DNA of 64,000 nucleotides, taken from the NCBI RefSeq assembly GCF_006440735.1, contig NZ_VFUA01000018.1, positions 1-64,000 on the forward strand, given 5' to 3'. The stretch is from Mesorhizobium sp. B2-7-1 (GTDB taxonomy: Bacteria; Pseudomonadota; Alphaproteobacteria; Rhizobiales; Rhizobiaceae). A program made the translations under genes and the position numbers. Positions 6,286 to 14,696 of the stretch are shown here, in pieces; positions within the stretch are counted from its first letter, which is position 1, and each line of letters begins with the position of its first letter. A model generated the notes under the pieces. That model did no database searches. It was not told the origin of the DNA and saw only the letters and a list, made by a program, of their open reading frames with translations.

Positions 6286-6594
6286 ATGTTCAAGCGCACC
6301 ATCGTTTCCGGCCTCATCGCCACCATCGTCGCCGCCGGCGCGCTCGTCGGCACCGTCCAGCCCTCGGCCGCCCACGACCATCATCACCGCCGCGAGCTCG
6401 GCATCGGCATTGCCGCAGGTGTCGGTGGTTTCGTGCTCGGCAGCCTGCTCGCCCAACAGCCCCGCACCGTCTATGTCGAGGACGACGGCTACGGCTCGAT
6501 CCACGTCCGCCGCTGCTACGCCCGCTACGCCAGCTACGACGAGCGCTCCGACACCTATATGAGCTATGACGGCCCGCGCTACTGCCGGCTCTAG
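6286..6594 (+). CDS. BA14K-family-like secreted protein
   Basis: A 102-aa exported protein. Residues 1-30 are a signal peptide (FKRTIVSGLIATIVAAGALV up to SAAH), followed by HHHRR, a glycine-rich hydrophobic segment (IGIAAGVGGFVLGSLLA, residues 40-56) and a C-terminal motif CYARYASYDERSDTYMSYDG with a final Cys. That C-terminus matches the BA14K immunoreactive/lectin-like family of Rhizobiales (C-x-RY-x-SYD... pattern). The ribosome site is AAGGAG. It is a paralogue of the His-rich gene upstream in leader and signal peptide. The function of the family is poorly known. Confidence 0.8.
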   Translation: MFKRTIVSGLIATIVAAGALVGTVQPSAAHDHHHRRELGIGIAAGVGGFVLGSLLAQQPRTVYVEDDGYGSIHVRRCYARYASYDERSDTYMSYDGPRYCRL

Positions 6595-6618
6595 GAGGGG
6601 GCAAGATCAACGACAGGA

Positions 6619-6647
6619 AAGAGGGGCTACGCACAGCCCCTTTTCTT
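6619..6647 (+). terminator. Rho-independent terminator
   Basis: Stem AGGGGCT/AGCCCCT with loop ACGCAC, followed by TTTCTT, downstream of the BA14K-like gene. Confidence 0.8.
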
Positions 6648-6703
6648 GCGTTCGAGCGCTACGCATCCGTCTGATTGATTTGATCTTTTTGGCGAACAAC
6701 GTT

Positions 6704-7123
6704 TTAGGAGTTGGGCTTCAGTTCGGGCAACGCCAAGCCCGCCATGCGGCAGGCGCCGCTGACCGAAGCGTCGTTTATCGCGACGAGCTCGAAGCTGTTT
6801 CCGGCATCGGGATGGATCTTGCCGATGAAAGGCTCGTTGCCGCCGGGAGAGCCCTTGTCGTCGACATAGCCGCACACGACGGTCTCGTCGCGGCCGTTCA
6901 AACTGCGCTCTCCGGCGAGCATCGTTCCGAACTTTGCGGCGATCGGGTTCCTCAGATGCTGGCGGACGCCGGCGGTGATGATCTCCTCCAGGGCCAGCGA
7001 AATCGGAATGGGATCGACGCGTTGATTACCGCCGGTGTTGCTGCTGGGCACGGGCGGCGCCGGTGCCGTCGCCACGCATCCGCAAAGCGAAACGGCCGAC
7101 AGGAGGTAGATTGTTTTCCGCAT
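6704..7123 (-). CDS. Small putative lipoprotein
   Basis: A 139-aa exported protein. The N-terminus MRKTIYLLSAVSLCGC has a short basic start, a hydrophobic stretch and a lipobox-like LCGC, so the mature protein is probably lipidated at Cys14 or Cys16. The rest is soluble (AKFGTMLAGER, DETVVCGYVDDKG, PFIGKIHPD) with no family recognised. The start at 7123 gives a proper signal peptide, whereas longer versions to 7417 do not. It is convergent with the BA14K-like gene. Confidence 0.65.
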   Translation of the reverse strand: MRKTIYLLSAVSLCGCVATAPAPPVPSSNTGGNQRVDPIPISLALEEIITAGVRQHLRNPIAAKFGTMLAGERSLNGRDETVVCGYVDDKGSPGGNEPFIGKIHPDAGNSFELVAINDASVSGACRMAGLALPELKPNS

Positions 7124-7273
7124 CCTTGCCCTTTCGCATGCACTCCAGCGGCACGGCAAGACGGGCAAGTCTAGCGTCCGACCTAGCTGTGGGGTCGGCT
7201 GGCTCAACCAACGATGTACAGCGATTTTGCAAGCGTCTAGTCTGCTTCTGGCACCAATCGAGGGGAGGGTGGC

Positions 7274-7633
7274 TTGGACGAGCGGGATCCCAAGGAAGAC
7301 CTGATCGAGCCGGTTTTTCGCAACGGCACGGTCACCACCGTCGGCATCCTGTTGGCGTTTTCGCTGGGTTTCCTCACCCATTGGGCCGCCAACCCGATCC
7401 CCTGGCAGACCTATCATCTGTTCGCCGTGGTGCCGATCCTCGTCGGCATCGCCCTGCAGATGCGGGCCCTGGCCATGCTGCTCGACACCAAATCGCTGCA
7501 GCGGCCCATCTATGCGCGCGCCAACCGGATCTTCATTGCCGGCCTGGTCTTGACCGCTTGCGGCGTCGGGCTGGCGATCCTGCTCGATTTCTTCGAGATA
7601 GCGGCCAAGAGCGCTTTGCCGGGCGCCGCTTAG
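7274..7633 (+). CDS. Hypothetical membrane protein, 119 aa
   Basis: A three-helix membrane protein: about residues 20-37 (TVGILLAFSLGFLTHW), 48-68 (FAVVPILVGIALQMRAL) and 87-108 (FIAGLVLTACGVGLAILLDF). It starts with TTG at 7274 behind a strong AGGGGAGG site. Small proteins of this shape are common near regulators in Mesorhizobium, but no function is known. Its stop overlaps the stop of the IclR gene by 4 bp in convergent orientation. Confidence 0.65.
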   Translation: MDERDPKEDLIEPVFRNGTVTTVGILLAFSLGFLTHWAANPIPWQTYHLFAVVPILVGIALQMRALAMLLDTKSLQRPIYARANRIFIAGLVLTACGVGLAILLDFFEIAAKSALPGAA

Positions 7634-8460
7634 AATGCCTTCGCACCGCCGATCATCTTCGTCACCTCGACCGCGGCGTCGCGCACCAGCGGACCGATCT
7701 CGGCCAGCCGTTCAGGTGTGACCCGCACCGTCGGGCCGGACACCGAAACGCCGCCGATCGGCTCGCCATATTCGTCGAAGATGGCTGCCGCCACGCAGCG
7801 CATGCCGGGATGGCGCTCCTCGTCGTCCACCGACCAGCCGCGATGCTTGATGGTCGCGAGGTCATGGGCGAGCGCCGAGATGTCGGAAAGCGTCTTGTCG
7901 GTGTAGCGCTGCAGGCCTGACTTGCGCAGGATGGCGGCGACCCGTTCAGGCTCGAGATGCGCCAGCACCGCTTTGCCGATACCCGAGGCATGGAAGGGGC
8001 TGCGCGTGCCTGGGCGAAAGAAGGCGCGGATCGCCTGGTGCGTCTCGACCTGGTTGACGAAAACCACGCAATCGTCCTCGGCGACGCCGAGATTGGCGGT
8101 CTCTCCGGTCTTTTCCATCAATTCCTGCATGACGATGCGGGCGCGGTCGACGAGCTTACGCCGGCGCAGGAAAGCCGAGCCCATGCGATAGGTCTCGACG
8201 CCGACCGACCAGAGCTGGTCGGTCGTATCGAACTCGACCATGCCGTGGTTCTCCAGCGTCGTCAGCATGCGATAGGCGGTGGAGGCGGCAATACCGCTTT
8301 GCGCCGCGATTTCGCTGAGCGACAGGCCGCTCGCCTCGGCCACGATCGCGAGGATCCGCAACGCGCGGTCGAGCGACTGAACCGAAGCCGCTTCGGATGG
8401 ACCATTGAAGGCGCGCGGCCGGCCGCGCTGGCGTTTTTCCGTGGTTTCCATGCCCGTCAT
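7630..8460 (-). CDS. IclR family transcriptional regulator
   Basis: A 276-aa regulator with an N-terminal winged HTH (residues about 28-85; LSLSEIAAQSGIAASTAYR) and an IclR effector domain (GIGKAVLAHLEPERV, HRGWSVDDEERHPGMRCVAAAIFD, GGVSVSGPTVRV). It is divergent from gcl-hyi-glxR, so it is very likely the glyoxylate-responsive regulator of that operon, comparable in role to AllR. An internal start at 8451 is also possible. The gap to gcl contains a long inverted repeat suited to a dimer or tetramer. Confidence 0.9.
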   Translation of the reverse strand: MTGMETTEKRQRGRPRAFNGPSEAASVQSLDRALRILAIVAEASGLSLSEIAAQSGIAASTAYRMLTTLENHGMVEFDTTDQLWSVGVETYRMGSAFLRRRKLVDRARIVMQELMEKTGETANLGVAEDDCVVFVNQVETHQAIRAFFRPGTRSPFHASGIGKAVLAHLEPERVAAILRKSGLQRYTDKTLSDISALAHDLATIKHRGWSVDDEERHPGMRCVAAAIFDEYGEPIGGVSVSGPTVRVTPERLAEIGPLVRDAAVEVTKMIGGAKAF

Positions 8461-8519
8461 TCTCGCCGATTTGACGCTGGATGCAATGAAAAAGTTTTTC
8501 AGTAGTTGTCGAAGCGGGT

Positions 8520-8575
8520 TTTCTGGAAAACGAAAAACAAAATAAAATCAGTTAGAAGGAGGCGTTTTCCAGAAA
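8520..8575. promoter_or_regulatory. Candidate IclR-type operator, paired palindromes
   Basis: TTTCTGGAAAACG (8520-8532) and CGTTTTCCAGAAA (8563-8575) are perfect 13-bp inverted copies 30 bp apart. Each arm is itself a near palindrome of the TTTTC-NN-GAAAA form typical of IclR-family sites, and a third partial copy (TTCTGAAAAA) follows. All lie between the divergent IclR gene and gcl. Confidence 0.6.
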
Positions 8576-8654
8576 TGAAAAAATATTCTGAAAAAATTGA
8601 AAAATCGAATACGCGCTGTCATTCTCAAGCCAACCAACGAAATGGAGGCTTGTC

Positions 8655-10436
8655 ATGGCCAGGATGCGCGCTGTCGACGCTGCGGTTCTCGTTCTCGAAA
8701 AGGAAGGCATCACCAATGCCTTCGGCGTGCCGGGCGCGGCGATCAATCCGCTCTATTCGGCGCTGAAGGCGAGGGGCACCATCCGCCATGTGCTTGCCCG
8801 CCATGTCGAGGGCGCCTCGCACATGGCCGAAGGCTATACCAGGGCCAAGGCCGGCAATATCGGGCTCTGCATCGGCACCTCCGGTCCGGCCGGCACCGAC
8901 ATGATCACCGGTCTCTATTCGGCCTCGGCGGATTCCATTCCGATCTTGTGCATAACTGGCCAAGCCCCCCGCGCGCGCCTCAACAAGGAGGATTTCCAGG
9001 CCGTCGACATCGCGTCGATCGCGGCACCCGTCGCCAAGTGGGCCGTCACCGTCATGGAGCCCTACCTGGTGCCGATGGCGCTGCAGAAGGCGTTCCACCT
9101 GATGCGCTCCTCGCGCCCCGGACCGGTGCTGGTCGACCTGCCGCTGGACGTTCAGCTTGCAGAGATCGAGTTCGACATCGACGCCTATGAGCCGCTCGCC
9201 CCCTTCAAGCCGGCAATCACGCGCGCCCAAGCCGAGAAGGCGCTGGCGATGCTCAACGAGGCGGAAAAGCCGCTGATCGTCGCCGGCGGCGGCATCATCA
9301 ACGCCGATGCCTCGGATCTCTTGATCGAATTCGCCGAAGTCACCGGCGTGCCGGTCATCCCGACGCTGATGGGCTGGGGCGCGATCCCCGACGACCACCG
9401 TTTGATGGCCGGCATGTGCGGCCTGCAGACCTCGCACCGCTATGGCAACGCGACGATGCTGGCGTCCGACTTCGTCTTCGGCATCGGCAACCGCTGGGCC
9501 AACCGCCACACCGGTTCCGTCGACGTCTACACCAAGGGCAAGAAATTCATCCATGTCGACATCGAGCCGACGCAGATCGGCCGCGTCTTCGCGCCGGATC
9601 TCGGCCTCGTCTCGGATGCGGGCGCAGCGCTGAAGATCCTGCTCGACGTCGCCACCGAATGGCGCACTGCCGGCAAGCTGCGCGACTGGTCGGGCTGGGC
9701 GAAGGAATGCCAGCAGCGCAAGAAGACCATGAAGCGCAAGACGCATTTCGAGCAGGTGCCGCTGAAGCCGCAGCGCGTCTATGAGGAGATGAACAAGGCG
9801 TTTGCCCGCGACACCACCTATGTCACCACGATCGGCCTGTCGCAGATTGCCGGCGCGCAGTTCCTGCATGTCTACAAGCCGCGCAACTGGATCAATTGCG
9901 GCCAGGCCGGCCCGCTCGGCTGGACGCTGCCGGCGGCGTTGGGCGTGCGCGCCGCCGATCCGGACCGGGATATCGTCGCGCTCTCCGGCGACTATGACTT
10001 CCAGTTCATGATCGAGGAGCTGGCCGTCGGCGCGCAGCACAAGCTGCCCTACATCCATGTCGTCGTGAACAACGCCTATCTCGGCCTGATCCGCCAGGCG
10101 CAGCGCGGCTTCTCGATGGATTACGAGGTGAGCCTCGCCTTCGAGAACGTCAACCGTGCCGGCGATCCGGAGGCAGGCTATGGCGTCGACCATGTCGCGG
10201 TTGCCGAGGCGATGGGCTGCAAGGCGGTCCGCGTGAAGAAGCCGGAGGAATTCGCCGGCGCCTTCAAGGAAGCGCAGCGGCTGATGAAGGAGCACCAGGT
10301 GCCAGTCGTCCTCGAATTCATCCTCGAGCGCGTCACCAACATTTCCATGGGCACTGAAATCGACAAGATCACCGAATTCGAGGACCTTGCCGAGAGCCAT
10401 GAGGATGCCCCTACCGCTATAGTGATGTTGGATTAA
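8655..10436 (+). CDS. gcl: Glyoxylate carboligase (tartronate-semialdehyde synthase)
   Basis: ThDP-dependent cytoplasmic enzyme that joins two glyoxylates with loss of CO2 to give tartronate semialdehyde. The 593-aa length is normal. The ThDP enzyme fold is visible: an N-terminal PYR domain ([17 protein letters not shown]; as is characteristic for Gcl, Val and not Glu occupies the usual catalytic position), a central domain, and a C-terminal PP domain with the [15 protein letters not shown]...[10 protein letters not shown] cofactor motif. GGAGG lies 6 bp before the ATG. It is the first gene of gcl-hyi-glxR, a glyoxylate/glycolate assimilation pathway. Confidence 0.97.
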   Translation: MARMRAVDAAVLVLEKEGITNAFGVPGAAINPLYSALKARGTIRHVLARHVEGASHMAEGYTRAKAGNIGLCIGTSGPAGTDMITGLYSASADSIPILCITGQAPRARLNKEDFQAVDIASIAAPVAKWAVTVMEPYLVPMALQKAFHLMRSSRPGPVLVDLPLDVQLAEIEFDIDAYEPLAPFKPAITRAQAEKALAMLNEAEKPLIVAGGGIINADASDLLIEFAEVTGVPVIPTLMGWGAIPDDHRLMAGMCGLQTSHRYGNATMLASDFVFGIGNRWANRHTGSVDVYTKGKKFIHVDIEPTQIGRVFAPDLGLVSDAGAALKILLDVATEWRTAGKLRDWSGWAKECQQRKKTMKRKTHFEQVPLKPQRVYEEMNKAFARDTTYVTTIGLSQIAGAQFLHVYKPRNWINCGQAGPLGWTLPAALGVRAADPDRDIVALSGDYDFQFMIEELAVGAQHKLPYIHVVVNNAYLGLIRQAQRGFSMDYEVSLAFENVNRAGDPEAGYGVDHVAVAEAMGCKAVRVKKPEEFAGAFKEAQRLMKEHQVPVVLEFILERVTNISMGTEIDKITEFEDLAESHEDAPTAIVMLD

Positions 10437-10460
10437 GCCGAGCGGAGAAGGAGAAAAAGA

Positions 10461-11258
10461 ATGCCGCGTTTTTCAGCCAATCTTTCGATGCTCTTTGGCG
10501 AGCATGATTTCCTCGATCGCTTCGATGCCGCGGCCCGCGCGGGCTTCAAGGGCGTCGAATACATTGGCCCCTACGACCATGCGCCGGACGTCGTCGCGGC
10601 GCGCCTGAAGAAGAACGGCCTCAGCCAGGTTCTCTTCAACCTGCCGGCCGGCGACTGGGCGAGGGGCGAGCGCGGCATTGCCGTGCTGCCCGACCGGGTG
10701 CCGGAATTCCGCCAGGGCGTCGCCAAGGCGATCACCTACGCCCATGCGCTGGGCTGCGAGCAGATCAACTGTCTTGCCGGCATCGCGCCGCAGGGCGCCC
10801 ATCGCGTCGTGTTGGAAAACGTCTTTGCCGAAAACCTGGCCTTCGCGGCCGAGAAGCTGGAGCAGGCCGGGATCAGGCTGCTGATCGAGCCGATCAACAC
10901 CCGCGACATTCCGGGCTTCTTCCTGAACTATTCCGATCAGGCCCTGGCGCTGATCGACCGCATCGGCTCGAAGAACCTGTTCCTGCAGTACGACATCTAC
11001 CACATGCAGATCATGGAGGGGGATCTCGCCCGTACCATCGAAGCGAACCTTCCCCGCATCGCGCATATCCAGCTTGCGGACAATCCCGGCCGTCACGAGC
11101 CGGGGACGGGCGAGATCAACTATCCCTTCCTGTATGATCACATTGATCGCCTCGGCTATTCCGGCTGGATCGGCGCCGAATACAAGCCGACGGCCGGCAC
11201 GGAAGCCGGGCTCGGCTGGTTCAGCGGCTTCGCCGGGCAGGGGAGCGCGGCGGCTTAG
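10461..11258 (+). CDS. hyi: Hydroxypyruvate isomerase
   Basis: TIM-barrel isomerase interconverting hydroxypyruvate and tartronate semialdehyde, 265 aa. Family features are PRFSANLSMLFGEHDFLDRF at the start, IEPINTRDIPGFFLNY with the metal-binding Glu, QYDIYHMQIMEGDL, HIQLADNPGRHEPGTGEI and a late Glu in IGAEYKP. It begins 24 bp after gcl with its own purine-rich site, in the same operon. Confidence 0.95.
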   Translation: MPRFSANLSMLFGEHDFLDRFDAAARAGFKGVEYIGPYDHAPDVVAARLKKNGLSQVLFNLPAGDWARGERGIAVLPDRVPEFRQGVAKAITYAHALGCEQINCLAGIAPQGAHRVVLENVFAENLAFAAEKLEQAGIRLLIEPINTRDIPGFFLNYSDQALALIDRIGSKNLFLQYDIYHMQIMEGDLARTIEANLPRIAHIQLADNPGRHEPGTGEINYPFLYDHIDRLGYSGWIGAEYKPTAGTEAGLGWFSGFAGQGSAAA

Positions 11259-11266
11259 GCGCTTCC

Positions 11267-11325
11267 CTTCTCCCCGTCACTATACGGGGAGAAGGTGCCG
11301 GCAGGCGGATGAGGGGCAGCACCCA
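11267..11325. repeat. Rhizobial intergenic palindrome
   Basis: A perfect 11-bp stem CTTCTCCCCGT/ACGGGGAGAAG (11267-11277 and 11284-11294) with a 6-nt loop, then a conserved-looking tail GTGCCGGCAGGCGGATGAGG. It lies in the 106-bp gap between hyi and glxR, inside an operon. This type of dispersed element is frequent in Mesorhizobium-like genomes. Confidence 0.65.
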
Positions 11326-11364
11326 CGTTGCGATGTATTCGAACGAGACGTTCAGGAGAACAAC

Positions 11365-12282
11365 ATGGAAACCATCGGTTTCATCGGCCTCGGCATCATG
11401 GGCGCGCCAATGGCGGGACATCTTCTCGACGCCGGCTATAAGGTCGTCGCCAGCGATCATCGCTCAAAACCGCCGGCCGACCTCGTCGCCAAGGGCCTGA
11501 AGACCGCCACCGGCCACAACGCGGTGGCCAAGGCCGCCCACATCATTATCACAATGGTGCCGGACACCCCGCAGGTCGCCGACGTGCTGTTCGGCGACAA
11601 CAGCGTTGCCTCCGGTCTGTCCAAAGGCAAGCTTGTCATCGACATGAGCTCGATCTCGCCGATCGCCACCAAGGAATTCGCCAAGAAAATCAACGATCTC
11701 GGTTGCGACTATCTCGACGCGCCGGTGTCGGGTGGCGAGGTCGGCGCCAAGGCGGCGTCGCTCACCATCATGGTCGGCGGCGAGGACAAGGCGTTCGAGC
11801 GGGCGAAGCCGGTGTTCGAGAAGATGGGCAAGAACATCACGCTGGTCGGGCCGAACGGCGTCGGCCAGACCACCAAGGTCGCCAACCAGATCGTCGTGGC
11901 ATTGACCATCGAAGCCGTCGGCGAAGCGCTGGTTTTCGCCTCGAAGGCGGGCGCCGATCCCGCCAAAGTCAGGCAGGCGCTGATGGGCGGGCTCGCCGCC
12001 TCGCGCATCCTCGAAGTGCATGGCGAGCGCATGATCAAGCGCACCTTCGCTCCAGGCTTCCGCATCGAGTTGCACCAGAAGGACCTCAACCTGGCGCTGG
12101 AAGGGGCGAAGGCGCTCGGCGTCTCGCTGCCCAACACCTCGACGACGCAGCAACTGTTCAATTCCTGCGCCGCCAATGGTGGGGCGAAGGAGGATCACTC
12201 GGCGCTGGTTCGGGCGCTGGAGCGGATGGCGAATTTCGAAGTCGGCGGCGCCGCAGCCGAAGCCAAAGGCAAGGCAGCTTAG
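11365..12282 (+). CDS. glxR: Tartronate semialdehyde reductase (2-hydroxy-3-oxopropionate reductase)
   Basis: NAD(P)H-dependent reductase making glycerate from tartronate semialdehyde, 305 aa, 3-hydroxyisobutyrate dehydrogenase superfamily. It has the N-terminal Rossmann motif GFIGLGIMGAPMAGHLL, the substrate motif DAPVSGGEVGA near residue 118 and the catalytic Lys in GQTTKVANQI (about residue 171). The open frame starts earlier at 11074, inside hyi, but the ATG at 11365 with AGGAGAA upstream is the true start. It completes the gcl pathway. Confidence 0.95.
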   Translation: METIGFIGLGIMGAPMAGHLLDAGYKVVASDHRSKPPADLVAKGLKTATGHNAVAKAAHIIITMVPDTPQVADVLFGDNSVASGLSKGKLVIDMSSISPIATKEFAKKINDLGCDYLDAPVSGGEVGAKAASLTIMVGGEDKAFERAKPVFEKMGKNITLVGPNGVGQTTKVANQIVVALTIEAVGEALVFASKAGADPAKVRQALMGGLAASRILEVHGERMIKRTFAPGFRIELHQKDLNLALEGAKALGVSLPNTSTTQQLFNSCAANGGAKEDHSALVRALERMANFEVGGAAAEAKGKAA

Positions 12283-12335
12283 GTCAGGAGAGGGCGGCTC
12301 AACGTTCCCACGCCGCCTGCTCTTTGCCTGTCAGA

Positions 12336-12374
12336 GAACGGGTTCCTGCGTTTTACCGCGGGAGCCCGTTTTTT
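12336..12374 (+). terminator. Terminator of the gcl operon
   Basis: GAACGGGTTCC pairs with GGGAGCCCGTT (one bulge) across a 13-nt loop, followed by TTTTTT. Confidence 0.75.
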
Positions 12375-12399
12375 CGTGTCGGTCAAAGTCGATCCGTGC

Positions 12400-13260
12400 T
12401 CAGCCGCGCCTCAGGAATGCGTGCGCAGCATAAAGACTGACCGCCGCCGCATTGGACACGTTGAGCGAGTGGATGGCGCCGGGCATGTCGAGGCGGGCGA
12501 GCGCGGTTACCGTCTCGCGGGTTTTCTGACGCAGGCCCTTACCTTCCGCGCCCAGCACGAGCGCGATTTTTTCACCGTCGAAGGTCTTTTCAAGCTCGGC
12601 CGGGCCTTCCGAATCGAGCCCGATCGTCTGGAAGCTGGCCTCGTGCAATTGTCCGAGCGCATCGGCGAGGTTCTTCACCTCGATCTGGTCGATATGCTCA
12701 AGCGCGCCGGAGGCGGATTTCGCCAGCACGCCCGATTCCTGCGGGCTGTGGCGGGCCGTCGTGATCAGCGCGCCGGCGCCGAAGGCGACCGCGGATCGCA
12801 GGATCGCGCCGACATTGTGCGGGTCCGTCACCTGGTCGAGCACCAGCACCAGCTTGGTGTCGCCAAGCGCGTCGAGACGCTTCGGCTTGAGCGGCTCGGC
12901 CTCGATCAGCACGCCCTGATGCACCGCATCCGACCCGGTGATCCTGTCGATGTCCTTCGGCTCGACCAACTCGGTCTTGAACGGCAGGGCGGCAAGATCG
13001 GTGATTGAAAGACGTTCGGCGGCGTTGCGGGTCACCAGCATTTTTCTGATCTTGCGCCGCGGATTGTCGAGCGCGGCCCGCACCGTGTGCAGGCCGTAAA
13101 GCCGCACCAGCCCGTCGCCAGGCGCTTCGCCTGGGGGCACAGGCTGGCGCGGCCGGAACGCCGGCGCGCCGCCCGCCTTCTGGTCGCGATGCGCGCGCCT
13201 CAGTTTGGCGTAGTGGGTGTCCTTGCGCGTGCCGGGCTTGTTGCTTCTATCGTCGCTCAT
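12400..13260 (-). CDS. rlmB: 23S rRNA (guanosine-2'-O-)-methyltransferase, RlmB/TrmH family
   Basis: SPOUT-class methyltransferase of 286 aa. A lysine- and arginine-rich N-terminal tail (about 40 residues) precedes the substrate-binding domain (LVRLYGLHTVRAALDNPRR) and the knotted catalytic domain with LVLDQVTDPHNVGAILRSA, LVLGAEGKGL and the C-terminal SLNVSNAAAVSLYAAHAF. By family it methylates G2251 of 23S rRNA; the exact target is inferred. It stands upstream of, and opposite to, tRNA-Tyr. Confidence 0.9.
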   Translation of the reverse strand: MSDDRSNKPGTRKDTHYAKLRRAHRDQKAGGAPAFRPRQPVPPGEAPGDGLVRLYGLHTVRAALDNPRRKIRKMLVTRNAAERLSITDLAALPFKTELVEPKDIDRITGSDAVHQGVLIEAEPLKPKRLDALGDTKLVLVLDQVTDPHNVGAILRSAVAFGAGALITTARHSPQESGVLAKSASGALEHIDQIEVKNLADALGQLHEASFQTIGLDSEGPAELEKTFDGEKIALVLGAEGKGLRQKTRETVTALARLDMPGAIHSLNVSNAAAVSLYAAHAFLRRG

Positions 13261-13459
13261 GGCGGCTTCTATAGCCGTCCCGTCCGGCTAAGGATATGGG
13301 CTGGGGAAATGAATGCCGAACATCCTCGAAAAACCCTGGCCGCGCCGGTTGACACCCACCGGCCTTGCCGCCATAAGGCGCTTCGCTGATTTCGGAGAAG
13401 ATCTTACTCGGGCTCCGGATCGGCGAAAATGCCTCGTTGCATGGCTCCGGCGGCAGACT

Positions 13460-13544
13460 GGAGAGGTGCCCGAGTGGTTAAAGGGGACGGACTGTAAATC
13501 CGTTGGCTTAGCCTACGTTGGTTCGAATCCAACCCTCTCCACCA
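13460..13544 (+). tRNA. tRNA-Tyr (anticodon GTA)
   Basis: Class II tRNA of 85 nt: acceptor GGAGAGG/CCTCTCC, anticodon loop CTGTAAA with GTA, a long variable arm (GGCTTAGCC), T-loop GTTCGAATC and encoded CCA. The tRNA-Tyr, tRNA-Gly, tuf order is common in Rhizobiales. Confidence 0.96.
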
Positions 13545-13582
13545 CTGCCGGCCCGGAAGCCCTGAAACGAACAAGTCTCGGA

Positions 13583-13607
13583 CCGAAAAGTGCATGGCGC
13601 TTTTCGG
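13583..13607. repeat. Hairpin between tRNA-Tyr and tRNA-Gly
   Basis: CCGAAAAG and CTTTTCGG pair around a 9-nt loop. The arm sequence recalls the CCGAAAA/TTTTCGG core of the larger palindromes at 26976 and 33431. It may mark a processing site or be a relic of that repeat. Confidence 0.5.
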
Positions 13608-13633
13608 GTGAATCCGGTACTTCAGTGTAAGGC

Positions 13634-13707
13634 GCGGGTATAGCTCAGTGGTAGAGCAGCAGCCTTCCAAGCTGAATATGCGGGTTCGATTCCCGCTACC
13701 CGCTCCA
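13634..13707 (+). tRNA. tRNA-Gly (anticodon TCC)
   Basis: A 74-nt cloverleaf: acceptor GCGGGTA/TACCCGC, anticodon loop CTTCCAA (TCC), T-arm CGGGTTCGATTCCCG, discriminator T and encoded CCA. It is probably cotranscribed with tRNA-Tyr 90 bp upstream. Confidence 0.96.
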
Positions 13708-13730
13708 GATTTCCTCCTCGCACGCTCCAA

Positions 13731-13757
13731 AGAAAACGCCGCGCGCCGTGGCGCGCA
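13731..13757 (-). terminator. Terminator of the YidB-like gene
   Basis: GCGCGCC and GGCGCGC pair around a 2-nt centre (13741-13756); on the minus strand the stem is followed by GGCGTTTTCTTT. It lies just downstream of the gene ending at 13782. Confidence 0.55.
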
Positions 13758-13781
13758 GCGCATTCCGTTTCATCCAGCCGC

Positions 13782-14237
13782 TTAGCTGTTGAAGGCCGAA
13801 GCGACCTGATGGTTCTGCGGCACCTGGCCGTTCGGCGTCAGCTTGTCGACGATGCCGGGCAGCGCCGTAGAGAGCTGCTGCAGCAATTCCTGCTCATTCA
13901 TGCCGGTGCGCTGGGCGATCTCGCGGATCACCGCTGGCCCGAGCGCCGAACCGAGATCATTGGCGTTGATCTGCTGGTTCTGACCGGTGCCGACCCAGGA
14001 GTCGGCGACGTTGCCATGACCAGCATCCTTCAGCTTGCCGAGCAGGCCGCCGAGGCCGCCGAGCAGGCCGCCATCGGCCGACGCGTCGGTTCCCGCAGGC
14101 GTCGGCACCGGCGCTTGCGGCACGGCCGCTTCCTCGCTCCTGCCGCTCAGCATCTTGCCGACCAAAAGCGCGCCGAGCGCGATCATCAGGGGTTTGGTGA
14201 TGTTGCCGCCCGGAACGGCGTTGTCGAAAAGGCCCAT
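13782..14237 (-). CDS. YidB family protein (DUF937)
   Basis: A 151-aa soluble protein, rich in Gly and Ala. A short hydrophobic stretch (KPLMIALGALLVGKML) lies at residues 15-30, a glycine-rich repeat (GGLLGGLGGLLGKLKDAG) at about 55-73, and the conserved YidB segment SWVGTGQNQQIN...LGSALGPAVIREIAQRTG then LLQQLSTALPGIVDKLTP in the C-terminal half. The start at 14237 has an AAGGAG site; longer frames are not credible. The function is unknown; the family is often linked to envelope or stress. Confidence 0.85.
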   Translation of the reverse strand: MGLFDNAVPGGNITKPLMIALGALLVGKMLSGRSEEAAVPQAPVPTPAGTDASADGGLLGGLGGLLGKLKDAGHGNVADSWVGTGQNQQINANDLGSALGPAVIREIAQRTGMNEQELLQQLSTALPGIVDKLTPNGQVPQNHQVASAFNS

Positions 14238-14367
14238 AATGGATCTCCTTATCCAGCCAAGTCCACCCGACGCCAGCATGGCGCAAACGAATGGAATTTC
14301 AAGCTGTCTTGAGCTTTTGACAATCATATGAAAATGATTGGGGCGGCGGGGAAATTTGGAGGGAATT

Positions 14368-14625
14368 ATGGGCATCATCAGCTGGATCATTCTCGGCATC
14401 GTCGCTGGCTTCATCGGCAGCAAGATCGTCAACAAGACCGGCCAGGGCATGATCATGGACATCGTGCTCGGCATCGTCGGCGCCATCGTCGGCGGCGTGA
14501 TCTTCAGCGCCTTCGGAGCGCAGGGCGTCACCGGCCTCAACATCTGGAGCCTGATCGTTGCCGTCATCGGCTCGGTCGTCGTGCTGTGGGCCTATCACCA
14601 GATTTCCGGCAAGCGCACGCTTTAG
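14368..14625 (+). CDS. GlsB/YeaQ/YmgE family stress-response membrane protein
   Basis: An 85-aa small inner-membrane protein with three hydrophobic segments and glycine zipper-like repeats (ISWIILGIVAGFIGSKIV, MDIVLGIVGAIVGGVIFSA, IWSLIVAVIGSVVVLWAY). It is a textbook member of the transglycosylase-associated/GlsB family. The ATG at 14368 sits behind GGAGGG. It is divergent from the YidB-like gene. No sigma-EcfG box was found upstream. Confidence 0.88.
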   Translation: MGIISWIILGIVAGFIGSKIVNKTGQGMIMDIVLGIVGAIVGGVIFSAFGAQGVTGLNIWSLIVAVIGSVVVLWAYHQISGKRTL

Positions 14626-14696
14626 AAGCGTAGAAAGCCGGACCTGGGGGGCTTAGGGTCGACCCGTTCGGGTCGGCCTGCGCTGGATTTATGCCG

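Noticed and set aside
8625..10400. Minus-strand open frame of 591 codons opposite gcl
   Set aside because: Mirror frame of gcl; no motif, no ribosome site, composition typical of antisense.
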